Origin: Verrucomicrobiota bacterium
GTDB lineage: Bacteria; Verrucomicrobiota; Verrucomicrobiia; Limisphaerales; UBA1096
Reading direction: 5' to 3'
Assembly: GCA_030747605.1 (NCBI GenBank)
Contig: JASLKL010000005.1
Coordinates: 1-39,108, forward strand
DNA length: 39,108 nucleotides
In this document: positions 1-9,582 of the stretch, one piece after another
Layout: every line of letters starts with the position of its first letter
How positions within the stretch are numbered: the stretch's first letter is position 1
Notes under the pieces: generated by a model
Database searches by the model: none
Seen by the model: the letters and a program-made list of their open reading frames with translations, nothing else
Told to the model about the DNA's origin: nothing
Position numbers and translations under genes: made by a program

Positions 1-1
1 G

Positions 2-169
2 AATGTCCGCCTCGAATCGGTAAAAGATCAAATCGATTCAAATCCGACACTGGCTAATGCAGATCAAGGAAATGCATGGTTTGATTGTATTACAAAACGC
101 CTGACTAGTTTTATAGAGGAAGTTCTAAGCGGTGAGCGAAAATCAGAAACGCCCCCTTTTCACCCTTAA
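2..169 (+). CDS. 3' fragment of a CDS truncated by the window edge, possibly creatininase family C-terminus
   Basis: Frame 2 is open from the edge to TAA at 167-169: NVRLESVKDQIDSNPTLANADQGNAWFDCITKRLTSFIEEVLSGERKSETPPFHP. The NPTLANADQGNAWF..T.RL..FIEE pattern resembles creatininase C-termini (GDPTLATAEKG...); family call is tentative. Confidence 0.45.
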   Translation, partial: NVRLESVKDQIDSNPTLANADQGNAWFDCITKRLTSFIEEVLSGERKSETPPFHP

Positions 170-295
170 CATTCGGGCAAAAATAGAACCGAATGAAAAA
201 TTCAAATCTTTCCTATTTAAGCTTAAAAGAGAACGAAAAATAAAAACCACTTGCAAGGTAGTAAGAGCTTTGGCAGTGTCCCCGACCTTTCGGTT

Positions 296-372
296 GCGCC
301 CGTAGATCAACTGGATAGATCGCATGGCTACGAACCATGAGGTTGGGGGTTCGAATCCTCCCGGGCGTACCA
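296..372 (+). tRNA. tRNA-Arg (anticodon ACG), CCA encoded
   Basis: Cloverleaf read directly: acceptor GCGCCCG/CGGGCGT, anticodon arm CATGG-CTACGAA-CCATG (anticodon ACG), T arm GGGGG-TTCGAAT-CCTCC, discriminator A then CCA. Confidence 0.95.
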
Positions 373-485
373 TTTATCTTCTTAAACTATTCGCAATCTA
401 TAATCGATTTTGGCCTCCAAGTATTTGGCTTTCCTATATTCCAAATAAGGCTTTTAAAATAGCGGAACTTGAGTAGTTTTTCCAC

Positions 486-1808
486 ATGAAGTCCCATCCC
501 TTTTCAAGACGCCGCTTCCTAGAGGCAACCGCAGTTGCTAGTGCCCCATTCATTCTGCCATCTGGTATTTGGTCAGCAAAAATAAAGCCCAACGACAAAA
601 TAGCTATGGGCTTTATCGGAATGGGAAAACAAAACGGCGGTTTACAGAATCGCTTCATGGCTGACAGGAATGTGGTATGTGTTGCTGTTTCAGACTGCGA
701 TACTACACGTCGTGATGCTGCCTTGAAACGAGCACACAAACGCTACCAAAACGATAATTGCAAAGGGTATAACGATTATCGAGAAGTCATTGCTCGCAAT
801 GATATAGACGCAGTTTGCATTGCTACACCCGATCATTGGCATGCAATACAAACTGTTGAAGCTGTAAACTCCGGCAAAGATGTTTACTGCGAAAAACCAT
901 TGACCCATAACATTCACGAGTCAATTGAGGTCATGAAAGTTGTGGATAAGAAAAAAGCAATTCTACAAACAGGATCAATGCAACGTTCCTCAAGAGAATT
1001 TCGAGTAGCTTGTGAATTGGTACGTAATGGTGTTATCGGCAAAGTTAAGAGTACCGCGGTGAACGTCGGCCCTCCAGGGATTCCTTGTGATCTTCCAACC
1101 GAAAAAATGGAACCAGGCCTCGATTGGAGCATGTGGGTGGGCCCTGGCCCAATGCGCGGTTATAGCTCAGTTCTAAGTCCAAGAGGCGTACACGGGCATT
1201 TCCCAAACTGGCGCAACTATAAAGAGTATGGAGGCGGCATGGTTTGTGACTGGGGTGCTCATATGATTGATATCGTCCATTGGGGGTTAGGCATGGACGA
1301 CAGTGGCCCAATAGCCACGATACCTGCGGAGAACCCGAAAGCAAAAAAAGGTGCTCAACTAGTTTACGACGGCAATATCCCGCTAATGCACGGCACGGGC
1401 ATGGGATCAAGCTTCTATGGCACAGATGGCCGAGTAGAATGTCACCGAGGAAGAATTGGCCTTTGGCTTGGAGATAAATTTATCGCTGGAAAGGCCAATC
1501 AAAGCGAACGGAATGTCAATCTATCCAAAGAACTAGACAAACTGGAATCTGATTTTCTTAAGGATGCGAAAGTAAAACTATACCGAAGTAATAGTCATAT
1601 TCCAGACTTCCTTAACTCCATGCGCACTCGAAAAAAACCATGCACACATGAAATCATTGGAGCACGAACATCAATCGCTTGCCACTTGCTTAACCAAACT
1701 TACTACAATCATACTGAGATCAAGTGGAATCCAAAGAAAAACACATTTGCTGCCGGAGGTGACCCTACTTGGTTAACTCGCAACTACCGTGGTGATTTCA
1801 AGGTATAA
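486..1808 (+). CDS. Gfo/Idh/MocA family oxidoreductase with Tat signal
   Basis: N-terminal twin-arginine signal SRRRFLEATAVASAPFILPSG; Rossmann region KIAMGFIGMGKQNGGL; DAVCIATPDHWHAIQTVEAVNSGKDVYCEKPLTHN typical of this family. Confidence 0.93.
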   Translation: MKSHPFSRRRFLEATAVASAPFILPSGIWSAKIKPNDKIAMGFIGMGKQNGGLQNRFMADRNVVCVAVSDCDTTRRDAALKRAHKRYQNDNCKGYNDYREVIARNDIDAVCIATPDHWHAIQTVEAVNSGKDVYCEKPLTHNIHESIEVMKVVDKKKAILQTGSMQRSSREFRVACELVRNGVIGKVKSTAVNVGPPGIPCDLPTEKMEPGLDWSMWVGPGPMRGYSSVLSPRGVHGHFPNWRNYKEYGGGMVCDWGAHMIDIVHWGLGMDDSGPIATIPAENPKAKKGAQLVYDGNIPLMHGTGMGSSFYGTDGRVECHRGRIGLWLGDKFIAGKANQSERNVNLSKELDKLESDFLKDAKVKLYRSNSHIPDFLNSMRTRKKPCTHEIIGARTSIACHLLNQTYYNHTEIKWNPKKNTFAAGGDPTWLTRNYRGDFKV

Positions 1809-1848
1809 ACTTATCACTGCTCGAAAAAATTAAATTAACACTTTATAT

Positions 1849-1885
1849 CACGGAACGAGTCTAGCACTCATTCCGTGTTTTTTTT
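1849..1885 (+). terminator. Rho-independent terminator downstream of the Gfo/Idh/MocA gene
   Basis: CACGGAACGAGT-ctagc-ACTCATTCCGTG, a 12-bp stem with one G-U-type mismatch, followed by TTTTTTTT. Confidence 0.88.
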
Positions 1886-2064
1886 GGCTCTTTAACCAAA
1901 AGCTTTACTTGAACAGTTGCGATAGTTTCTGTACTCGTCTGCAGGGCAAGGAGTTCTAAGAACAAACACCACTGAAGCTTCAATTCATTTTTTGCCGTTG
2001 CTACGTCGAACAACGAGCTTGAAGTAATCGTTGTTCTTTTATCTTTCATACGAAAATAAATTTT

Positions 2065-3897
2065 TTGAAAGCAGATCACATACGAAACATAGCAATAATT
2101 GCTCATGTCGATCATGGGAAAACTACACTCGTGGATGAGTTATTGCAGCAAAGCGGCACCTTCAGAGATAATCAAGTAGTAGCCGAAAGAGTCATGGACT
2201 CGATGGACTTGGAACGAGAAAAAGGAATAACCATAAAGGCTAAGAATACCGCTATCAAGTGGAAGGACTATACAATCAACATCGTTGATACTCCTGGGCA
2301 TGCCGATTTCGGGGCTGAAGTAGAACGAGTAATGAAAATGGTAGACGGAGTGCTACTATTGACTGATGCCGTAAGTGGCCCTCAAGCACAAACACGCTGG
2401 GTTTTACGCAAAGCACTTGGCCACGGTTTAAAGACAATCTGTGTGGTTAATAAGATCGACCGAGAAACCGCAAGACCGTCATGGGTACATGACAAAGTTT
2501 TGGAACTATTCCTAGAACTAGGTGCTGATGAAGATCAGTTTAATGCCCCTTTTCTATATGGTAGCGCGAAGCTAGGATTCGCCGATAGTAAACTCGATGG
2601 AGCTAGAACAAATATGAACGATTTGTTTGAAGCCATAATCTCTCGTGTCCCACCTCCGCTAATCGAGGATGCCCCATTTCGGATGCTAGTAAGTAATATA
2701 GATTGGGACGAGTATGTTGGCCGTATGGCGATAGGTCGAATTCTGTCTGGTGATATAAAGCTAGGCGACCAAATAAACGTACTTCGAAAAGATGGATCTC
2801 AACTAAAAGCAAAGATCATCAAACTCAAGCAATTTGCCGGACTTCAAACTAACGATGTCACATCAGCAACTGCAGGTGATATAGCCGGACTAGCCGGATT
2901 TGAGGAAGTAGATATTGGAGATACTTTAGCCACATCTGAGGATGCTGAAGCTTTGCCATTTATTGAAATTGATCCAGCAACCGTACAGATGGAGTTTTCG
3001 GTCAACGATGGTCCACTCGCAGGTCAAGACGGTAAAAAAGTTACTTCACGGGAAATTCGTGCCAGACTTGAACGTGAGACAAAATCAAATATCTCCATTA
3101 GCATTCACGACACAGAGGAAAGCACGAGATTCCTCGTCAACGCACGTGGCAGCATGCAGATTGCAGTATTACTAGAGACTATGCGGCGTGAAGGTTATGA
3201 AGTTCTCGTCTCCCGACCAACAGTATTGTACCGAAAAATCAATGGCAAACAGTGTGAACCTTATGAACAAATTTGGATCGAGTCTCCTGAGGATCAACTT
3301 GGAACAATTATGGAGAGCGTCAGTAATAGACTGGGGAAAATCACTAATATTGAACACCACTCTGCAGGCGTAACCGTTTCGGCTGAGATTCCTACACGCG
3401 GACTAATCGGGTTTGAAAGTGACCTTATCACCCTCACAAGTGGCAACGGCGTTATGAGCCACATGTTTCTCGAATACCGACCTTATAGCGGAGAATTAGT
3501 GACCCGCCAAACTGGCACACTAGTGAGCATGGAAAATGGTAATGCAATGGCATATGCTCTCGATATGCTTCAGGCAAGAGGAAACCTCTTTATATCTCCA
3601 GGAGACTCAGTATATGCCGGACAGGTGGTAGGTGAAAATCCGAGGCGCGATGATTTACCGGTGAACCCTGCTAAAGCAAAGCACCTCGACAACATGCGTG
3701 CATCTGGATCAGATAAATCAATTGCCCTCACACCGCCAATCAAATTCTCAATCGAGCGTGCGATTGAATACATTGCTAATGATGAACTGGTTGAGGTAAC
3801 ACCAAAGCATCTCCGGTTTAGAAAACGTATCCTGGATGCAAATGATAGACGTAAAGCAACCAAGCGCTCTAAAGATATTGCCTCTAACAAATCCTAA
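2065..3897 (+). CDS. typA: Translational GTPase BipA/TypA (TTG start)
   Basis: [80 protein letters not shown]; full-length BipA architecture with ...[11 protein letters not shown]... near the C-terminus. Confidence 0.97.
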   Translation: MKADHIRNIAIIAHVDHGKTTLVDELLQQSGTFRDNQVVAERVMDSMDLEREKGITIKAKNTAIKWKDYTINIVDTPGHADFGAEVERVMKMVDGVLLLTDAVSGPQAQTRWVLRKALGHGLKTICVVNKIDRETARPSWVHDKVLELFLELGADEDQFNAPFLYGSAKLGFADSKLDGARTNMNDLFEAIISRVPPPLIEDAPFRMLVSNIDWDEYVGRMAIGRILSGDIKLGDQINVLRKDGSQLKAKIIKLKQFAGLQTNDVTSATAGDIAGLAGFEEVDIGDTLATSEDAEALPFIEIDPATVQMEFSVNDGPLAGQDGKKVTSREIRARLERETKSNISISIHDTEESTRFLVNARGSMQIAVLLETMRREGYEVLVSRPTVLYRKINGKQCEPYEQIWIESPEDQLGTIMESVSNRLGKITNIEHHSAGVTVSAEIPTRGLIGFESDLITLTSGNGVMSHMFLEYRPYSGELVTRQTGTLVSMENGNAMAYALDMLQARGNLFISPGDSVYAGQVVGENPRRDDLPVNPAKAKHLDNMRASGSDKSIALTPPIKFSIERAIEYIANDELVEVTPKHLRFRKRILDANDRRKATKRSKDIASNKS

Positions 3898-3919
3898 TTA
3901 CCCAATACGGACATGGGTG

Positions 3920-4648
3920 CTATTTAATTTCACCCCATATTTTCTTAAGTAACTTAAACATACGAGGATCGTGCTCCTTAAGTTCCGCACGAACAAAAGG
4001 ATAAAAATCATTAACCCCAAGATAAGCCTCAGTACTTTCAGCAAAATACTCCATTTGAGTGGTAAGTGCATAATGTTTCACAGTGCGACCGCTATAGAGT
4101 AAAACCTTCTCATAAATTCCTGCGTCTTTAACCTTGTTATAGGCATCAAGAACTTCTTTATTTTGAAATCCTTTTTCTAGAACCTGATCATGATAAGCAT
4201 GAGCGAGCTCGTGTAAAATCACATACGGATGCTTAGCCCATTGGCTACGGCTAAGCAGAGCCTTAGCCCTAGGAATATGCACATGCTTTACAAGTCTGGG
4301 ATCATGCCGATTAGCCCGAAGCCAAGTTTCACCAGGATGATACTGCATGTTACCAAGTGGTTCGTAATGATAATCCAGCCATATAGGAAGTTGCTGCAAC
4401 TCCTTCACGCGCTCATCAGAGAGAATGTATTTGATGCGTTGAAGATGATTGGCAAGCGCATCAAATACCTCCGACTTAAACTTCTCATGCTCGTTCTTAA
4501 GCAACTTTGGATCAACTTTAATGGTCCATCCCTCAAGCTTTTTTACGACTGGATCATGGAATGCTTTCTGTTCATCGGCAGCCGCATGAGCAATCATAAG
4601 GATAGAAACCAAAGAAATAATGAATATTTTTGGATTAATTTTTAACAT
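3920..4648 (-). CDS. Secreted zinc metallopeptidase-like protein
   Basis: N-terminal signal peptide; HELAHAYHD zinc-binding motif and downstream EYFAESTEAYLG supplying a plausible third ligand; starts 6 nt after the preceding minus-strand stop. Confidence 0.75.
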   Translation of the reverse strand: MLKINPKIFIISLVSILMIAHAAADEQKAFHDPVVKKLEGWTIKVDPKLLKNEHEKFKSEVFDALANHLQRIKYILSDERVKELQQLPIWLDYHYEPLGNMQYHPGETWLRANRHDPRLVKHVHIPRAKALLSRSQWAKHPYVILHELAHAYHDQVLEKGFQNKEVLDAYNKVKDAGIYEKVLLYSGRTVKHYALTTQMEYFAESTEAYLGVNDFYPFVRAELKEHDPRMFKLLKKIWGEIK

Positions 4649-4654
4649 AAGAAT

Positions 4655-6388
4655 TTATTTTTTGTTTAATCTAAGTAATGCCTTTCCAAGTGCATCCCCA
4701 ATTAAAAAGTAGCTTTCAGCATTGCCAAACCAATGATGACCATGGCCTACATTAGGAGAATCATTTGCTTCCCGAGCAAACTGTGTTGTTGATACAAACA
4801 CAGCGCTTGAACCGAGAGATTCTGCAGCAGCCTTTTGAGCCATACGAATGGAGATCATATTTTTATCAACATTAAGCCCGCCATTCCCCAGCTCTCCAAT
4901 CACTACTGGAAGATCGGCCTGCTTAACTTCCTTTCGAAGATCATTTATTAGGCAGATGAGATTGGCCTGATAATCCTTTCTTGCGGCTTCATCAAACATG
5001 TCATTCCAGCCTTGAAACCATACAAATCCACTAAGCACCGGCTCAAGCTCAGCCAGATGTGGAAATTCATTTCCAATTTTAGCCAAACCCTCTCTATATT
5101 CAGCGATCATTTTTTTGTAGAATTCTCCGGTCTCCCCGCCAGCGCTAGGAGGACGGAAATCTTTGTGGACACTTTTCCCTCCCCAAGCAGTTTTAATAAG
5201 AAGTACAGGCTCATCAAAACTAGCTCCGACAAGATGCCCAAGTTGGAACTCTGGCCCAATGTGATGTTTGCCCCCATACCCGGTAAAACCAATTGATAAA
5301 CCTCCAGTCTTAAGTTCCTCCTTGGTTTGATAACGCACAAAAACATCGTTTCTTACAATCCAATCTCCCTTTTCATCTACGATATGATTATATCTAATAG
5401 CAAATTCCGGATTCTTCATCACGTTTTTTAGAATACCTTTTCCGCTATTATAGTACTTTGGATGATCCAAATCGACTACACCCTGCCCTTGCATATTCGA
5501 CTGACCCGCAAGCCAAAAAACTCGAAGTTTATTAGATGATTTTAGATGTTTATCAAGAAACGCATAACCAGCGTTTTGGGCTTTTTTATTGAAAACCATT
5601 GCAATATGACCAGCCCCCTTGGCAATGTATAAATCGGTATCTACATTAACCTCCTTCAGCGATTCATAGAGCGCAACTGGGCCACGAAATCCAACCGTTG
5701 GATGCTTATCCGGATGTACCAAAAGATCAGTAGAACCATTGTAAAAAAAGATTGGCGAATCATCTTTATCTACAAACGCATTAGGAGAATCCGCCGCGTA
5801 TGATTCTGGCACCTTGTTTCTAGCCCCTCCAAACCAGTATGATAGAGCATTCGACTTCTCACGAACTGTTCGAAAATCGGTCGGAGCACCGCCTGCTACA
5901 GCAGCAACAATTTTTGTGCCAACTCGTTTCGGATCACTTTCCTTGGAAAGCCCGGTTGTTGCCAACATTGAAACAAGATGTCCGCCAGCAGAATAGCCCA
6001 TTGCACCAATACGTTCAGGGTCCACCTTATACTTAGAAGCATTTTTTCGGATCCATCGTATAGCATCTCGACAGTCCTCGGTTTGCGCCGGACTTTTGTA
6101 CTTGGGGGCTAGCCGATAATTAATCGCAAAACACGTATAACCTCGTTTGGCCAAACTCCGCGCATAAATAGCTAATTGCCCCTTAGAGCCAAGGCGCCAC
6201 GCACCTCCATGAACCACCAATATTGCTGGGAATGGGCCATCACTTTTTGGCACATAGATATCAAGCTTAAGCGTTTCCTCATCGATCTTCTTATAAACAA
6301 TGTTTTTGGTACGGGCGTATTCATAATTCTTGCTCCAAACACATATATCTAAGCCACACAACAAGAGAAAAATTAATAAACGATTCAC
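4655..6388 (-). CDS. Secreted fusion: alpha/beta-hydrolase esterase + SGNH/SASA-type carbohydrate esterase
   Basis: VVHGGAWRLGSKG and GYSAGGHLVSM nucleophile elbow in the N-terminal half; FWLAGQSNMQGQG, GFVWFQGWND and GHHWFGNAESYFLIG of SASA-type esterases in the C-terminal half. GTG start at 6388 gives signal peptide VNRLLIFLLLCGLD; the longer ORF start at 6529 would overlap the upstream gene. Confidence 0.85.
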   Translation of the reverse strand: MNRLLIFLLLCGLDICVWSKNYEYARTKNIVYKKIDEETLKLDIYVPKSDGPFPAILVVHGGAWRLGSKGQLAIYARSLAKRGYTCFAINYRLAPKYKSPAQTEDCRDAIRWIRKNASKYKVDPERIGAMGYSAGGHLVSMLATTGLSKESDPKRVGTKIVAAVAGGAPTDFRTVREKSNALSYWFGGARNKVPESYAADSPNAFVDKDDSPIFFYNGSTDLLVHPDKHPTVGFRGPVALYESLKEVNVDTDLYIAKGAGHIAMVFNKKAQNAGYAFLDKHLKSSNKLRVFWLAGQSNMQGQGVVDLDHPKYYNSGKGILKNVMKNPEFAIRYNHIVDEKGDWIVRNDVFVRYQTKEELKTGGLSIGFTGYGGKHHIGPEFQLGHLVGASFDEPVLLIKTAWGGKSVHKDFRPPSAGGETGEFYKKMIAEYREGLAKIGNEFPHLAELEPVLSGFVWFQGWNDMFDEAARKDYQANLICLINDLRKEVKQADLPVVIGELGNGGLNVDKNMISIRMAQKAAAESLGSSAVFVSTTQFAREANDSPNVGHGHHWFGNAESYFLIGDALGKALLRLNKK

Positions 6389-6473
6389 AGGGACAGTTAG
6401 TGTTAACGGATTTGAGCTTCCTCGCAAATAAATTTCAACAAACCGACCAAGGATAGACAGTACAGATTGCACA

Positions 6474-8036
6474 CTACAAACCAATCGAACTTTTATTTCC
6501 TCTACTAAACTTAGAGATAATAACAACAACTAATATATTTACCATCAAACCAAAAACTCCACCGTGAACCCCCCAGTTTCCTAGAGTTCCTTGAGTAACC
6601 TTTAGTGGCCCATATCTAAAGTTAACCCATTCCTCAATGATCGTTAGGTTGTTTGAAGAAACAAAAAAGTAGAGTACAAAAACTGCAATAAGCCCACTTA
6701 GAAGCCCCCAGAAAGGAGCGTTAGCCTTCATCCCCTGCCAATACATGCCAAGAATAAAGCCAGGCGCTAGCTGCATCAGCATATCAAATTTCATATTCAT
6801 GAGTTTAACCAACGTCGGCTTGTTCTCAAGTGATTGTAAATATATCGCAACGCTGGCCATGCTAACGACCACAACCAAAGAGATTAATTTGCCTATCAAC
6901 GTCAATTTGGCTTGGCTGGCTTTCGTATTAATTTGGCGATGATATATATCTTTAGTCAACATGGATGATACAGATAAAAGAACAGAATCTGCTGTAGACA
7001 TTAATGCCGCAAGTACAGCAGCTAAAAGTAATACAACCAACCATCTGTGTATCACTGACTTGCCCATAACAATTCTGCAGACCTCACTAAATACCCGATC
7101 TGAATCCTCACTACTGAGTCCAGATAACTCAGGTGAAGCCAACGCAGTTATACCAACTAGAACTGCAACCAGTGACGCAGTTAGTGGGAGAAATGCCATT
7201 GTTGCGACACCGTTTCGAAGCACTTTCTGACTACGTGCTGCATAAATACGCTGAATCGCTTGTGGATAAAGCGCACCACCCAAACCTACCACAAAAATAT
7301 AACTAAACCACTGCCGGATCATGATCGAGTTCGGCACTGAAACTTTCTCCGGTTTAGATGATTTGAGTAACTCGTAGCTATTCCCCAATCCACCAAAATG
7401 ATCAAGAACCACGAAAAGCAAAACGACAAACCCAACCATTAGAATGCCGCCCTGAATCATATCAGTCCAAGCTACAGCTCGAAAGCCACCGAGCGTCTCA
7501 TATACAAGCATTATAACTGCAAGAAGAATGACTCCAGCGATGAATGCAGTACGTTCATCAAATTCAGTTATACCTTGAAGCAACAGCCCCATGGAAGTTA
7601 GTTGAGCGAGCAAATAATTACCGATTGCTAGGACCATAGTAATTGAAGCGAGCACAGTGTATGGCCTATGAGCAAATCGGTGCTCGAGAAAGTCTGCAGG
7701 GGTAATAAAATTTTCCCGCTTTGCCAAACTGTGCAGCCTTGGAGCAAAAACCAGATAGACTACGATAATAGAAGTCATGAAATGGACACTCATCAACCAA
7801 GGGTAACCAATTCGAAAAGTCTTACCGGTAAACGCGAATAACGTGTTTCCACTATACTGCGTAGCATAAAGAGTCAGGACTAAAACCATAAACCCAACAC
7901 CTGACCCTGCTAAATAAAAGTCCTTAAGCGAATTCTCCGTTCGAGCACGCATTCCCCAATAGCCGATACCGATTAATGACAATAAATAGATGGCGATAAA
8001 TCCTAGTTCTATAGGTCCAAGCGGAATTTTGCTCAT
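6474..8036 (-). CDS. Sodium:solute symporter (SSS family)
   Basis: Multi-TM protein with SSS motifs (GYWGMRARTENSLKDFYLAGSGVGFMVLVLTLYATQYSGNTLFAFTGKTFRIGY; AVAWTDMIQGGILMVGF; LAALMSTADSVLLSVSSMLTKDIY). Confidence 0.93.
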   Translation of the reverse strand: MSKIPLGPIELGFIAIYLLSLIGIGYWGMRARTENSLKDFYLAGSGVGFMVLVLTLYATQYSGNTLFAFTGKTFRIGYPWLMSVHFMTSIIVVYLVFAPRLHSLAKRENFITPADFLEHRFAHRPYTVLASITMVLAIGNYLLAQLTSMGLLLQGITEFDERTAFIAGVILLAVIMLVYETLGGFRAVAWTDMIQGGILMVGFVVLLFVVLDHFGGLGNSYELLKSSKPEKVSVPNSIMIRQWFSYIFVVGLGGALYPQAIQRIYAARSQKVLRNGVATMAFLPLTASLVAVLVGITALASPELSGLSSEDSDRVFSEVCRIVMGKSVIHRWLVVLLLAAVLAALMSTADSVLLSVSSMLTKDIYHRQINTKASQAKLTLIGKLISLVVVVSMASVAIYLQSLENKPTLVKLMNMKFDMLMQLAPGFILGMYWQGMKANAPFWGLLSGLIAVFVLYFFVSSNNLTIIEEWVNFRYGPLKVTQGTLGNWGVHGGVFGLMVNILVVVIISKFSRGNKSSIGL

Positions 8037-8275
8037 TCATCGCCCTCCGATTCATCACTATCACTTGGCCAAGTCCGAAATGCCACCCAAGCTGTCAAAC
8101 TGGAGATCAAAAAAGAAATAAACGTGCTAACACCCACCCATAAAGGCATACCAAATATTAACGGCTTCTCGCCTCCTTCTCCCCAGTACCAAGGCACAGC
8201 AAAAATAAAAAGCAGGGCAAAACCAAAAACCAACAACCATGACAGTCGAGACGATTTGGACTTATGATCTCTCAT
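8033..8275 (-). CDS. Small two-TM membrane protein, putative SSS symporter accessory subunit
   Basis: 80 aa with two hydrophobic segments (LSWLLVFGFALLFIFAVPWYW, PLWVGVSTFISFLISSLTAWVAF); 4-nt overlap with the symporter gene. Confidence 0.75.
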   Translation of the reverse strand: MRDHKSKSSRLSWLLVFGFALLFIFAVPWYWGEGGEKPLIFGMPLWVGVSTFISFLISSLTAWVAFRTWPSDSDESEGDE

Positions 8276-9564
8276 TACAATGACTGAGCTTTTTGAAGTG
8301 CTGATTTAATAACACAAACTGCTTCATCCATTTCTTGGTCTGTAATCGTCAAAGGCGGAGTCAATGTCAGCACATTCCCGTTTGACACCTTGAAACTCAA
8401 TCCATTCGAAAGACATTCATATAAAATATACTCTGATATGTCTGGGCGTGTAATTTCAATTGCCAAAGCAAGACCGAGTCCACGAATCTCTTTCACAATA
8501 GATAAATTACTAAACAACCCCTCCAACTCCATTTTTGTTTTGCGTCCAAGACTCGCAGACCTATCAATGAGTTTTTCAGATTCGATAACTTCGAACATAG
8601 CTAGAGCTGCTGCTGCACCAACAGGCGATTTTTCATGCGTATAGTGACCTAAAGCCTTCATTTGAGCTATATCGAGATTGTTTTTAGCTATTATTGAAGC
8701 CATAGGGAAAACGCCACCACCGAGACCTTTCCCCACTATCAAAATATCGGGTATCACTCCGCTATGCTCGCAACAAAACATTTTACCAGTTCTGCCAAAT
8801 GCTAAAGGGATTTCATCTAAAATTAAAAGCGCACCATAACGATCACACAACTCTCTCAAGCGCAACCAATAACCATCCTCTGGCTTTTCAACTGTAGTAC
8901 ATCTCATTGGCTCTGAAATTATTGCGCCAATATCACCCTCCTTCTCCATTATCTTTTCTATCTCATCTGCATCTGCAGTTTTTTTTGGCCAGGGCACATG
9001 AAAACAACCCGGTAGCAACGGACCTAAATCATCTCTAAATAGTGACTCACCACCTATAGATATTGCATCAAGGGAAGCTCCATGGAAAGTACCCCACATA
9101 GAAACTGTCTTGTGCCTTCCAGTTGCATAACGAGCAAGTTTCATTGCCATGCCGACAGCAGATGTTCCACCTGGAGCAAACAAAACCTTATTCAACTCAC
9201 CCGGAGCAAATTCGCCAAGTTTCTCTGCTAGCTCTATAGCTGGCTTATTAGTAAAACGCCTTGGGCAAAACGACAATTCATCCAGCTGTAATTTAATGGC
9301 ATCAATAATTTTTGGATGCGAATAACCAATTTGATGTAAACTATTTCCATGAAAATCTAAATATTTTCGGCCCGAGGCATCAATCAGGTAAGACCCCTCA
9401 CACTTAACTATCTCAGTAAGACATGGCGTGGAAAGAGATTGATGTAGAAAAAATTTATCATCTCTAGACAATGTTTCTCTTACAGTTAGATCAATGTTCT
9501 GATCTTGCCACATGTGGCGCAATGGGGTGGAGTTAAAATCTCCTTCTGTATTATCAACAGACAT
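8275..9564 (-). CDS. pbfA: PLP-dependent class III aminotransferase-fold enzyme, PbfA-like (R)-1-hydroxy-2-aminoethylphosphonate ammonia-lyase
   Basis: EGDFN...FLHQSLSTPCL, YLDFHGNSLHQIGYSHP, FCPRRFTNKPAIELAEKL, LNKVLFAPGGTSAVGMAMKLARYATGRHK, FHGASLDAISIGGE, VGKGLGGGVFP (PLP Lys), ALGHYTHEKSPVGAAAALA resemble PbfA-type proteins as I recall them; located with phnW/phnY/phnA. Confidence 0.8.
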   Translation of the reverse strand: MSVDNTEGDFNSTPLRHMWQDQNIDLTVRETLSRDDKFFLHQSLSTPCLTEIVKCEGSYLIDASGRKYLDFHGNSLHQIGYSHPKIIDAIKLQLDELSFCPRRFTNKPAIELAEKLGEFAPGELNKVLFAPGGTSAVGMAMKLARYATGRHKTVSMWGTFHGASLDAISIGGESLFRDDLGPLLPGCFHVPWPKKTADADEIEKIMEKEGDIGAIISEPMRCTTVEKPEDGYWLRLRELCDRYGALLILDEIPLAFGRTGKMFCCEHSGVIPDILIVGKGLGGGVFPMASIIAKNNLDIAQMKALGHYTHEKSPVGAAAALAMFEVIESEKLIDRSASLGRKTKMELEGLFSNLSIVKEIRGLGLALAIEITRPDISEYILYECLSNGLSFKVSNGNVLTLTPPLTITDQEMDEAVCVIKSALQKAQSL

Positions 9565-9582
9565 TGAATTTGCCTTAAAGAT

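Noticed and set aside
143-373. Minus-strand ORF MVRPGGFEPPTSWFVAMRSIQL...
   Set aside because: It is the antisense translation of the tRNA-Arg gene, a classic spurious ORF.
1861-2115. Minus-strand ORF of 84 aa between the oxidoreductase and typA
   Set aside because: Overlaps the terminator and the typA start; no recognisable domain.
3898-3920. Bidirectional terminator between typA and the metallopeptidase (ACCCA...TGGGT)
   Set aside because: Only a 5-bp stem with a 9-nt loop and no adequate T tract.
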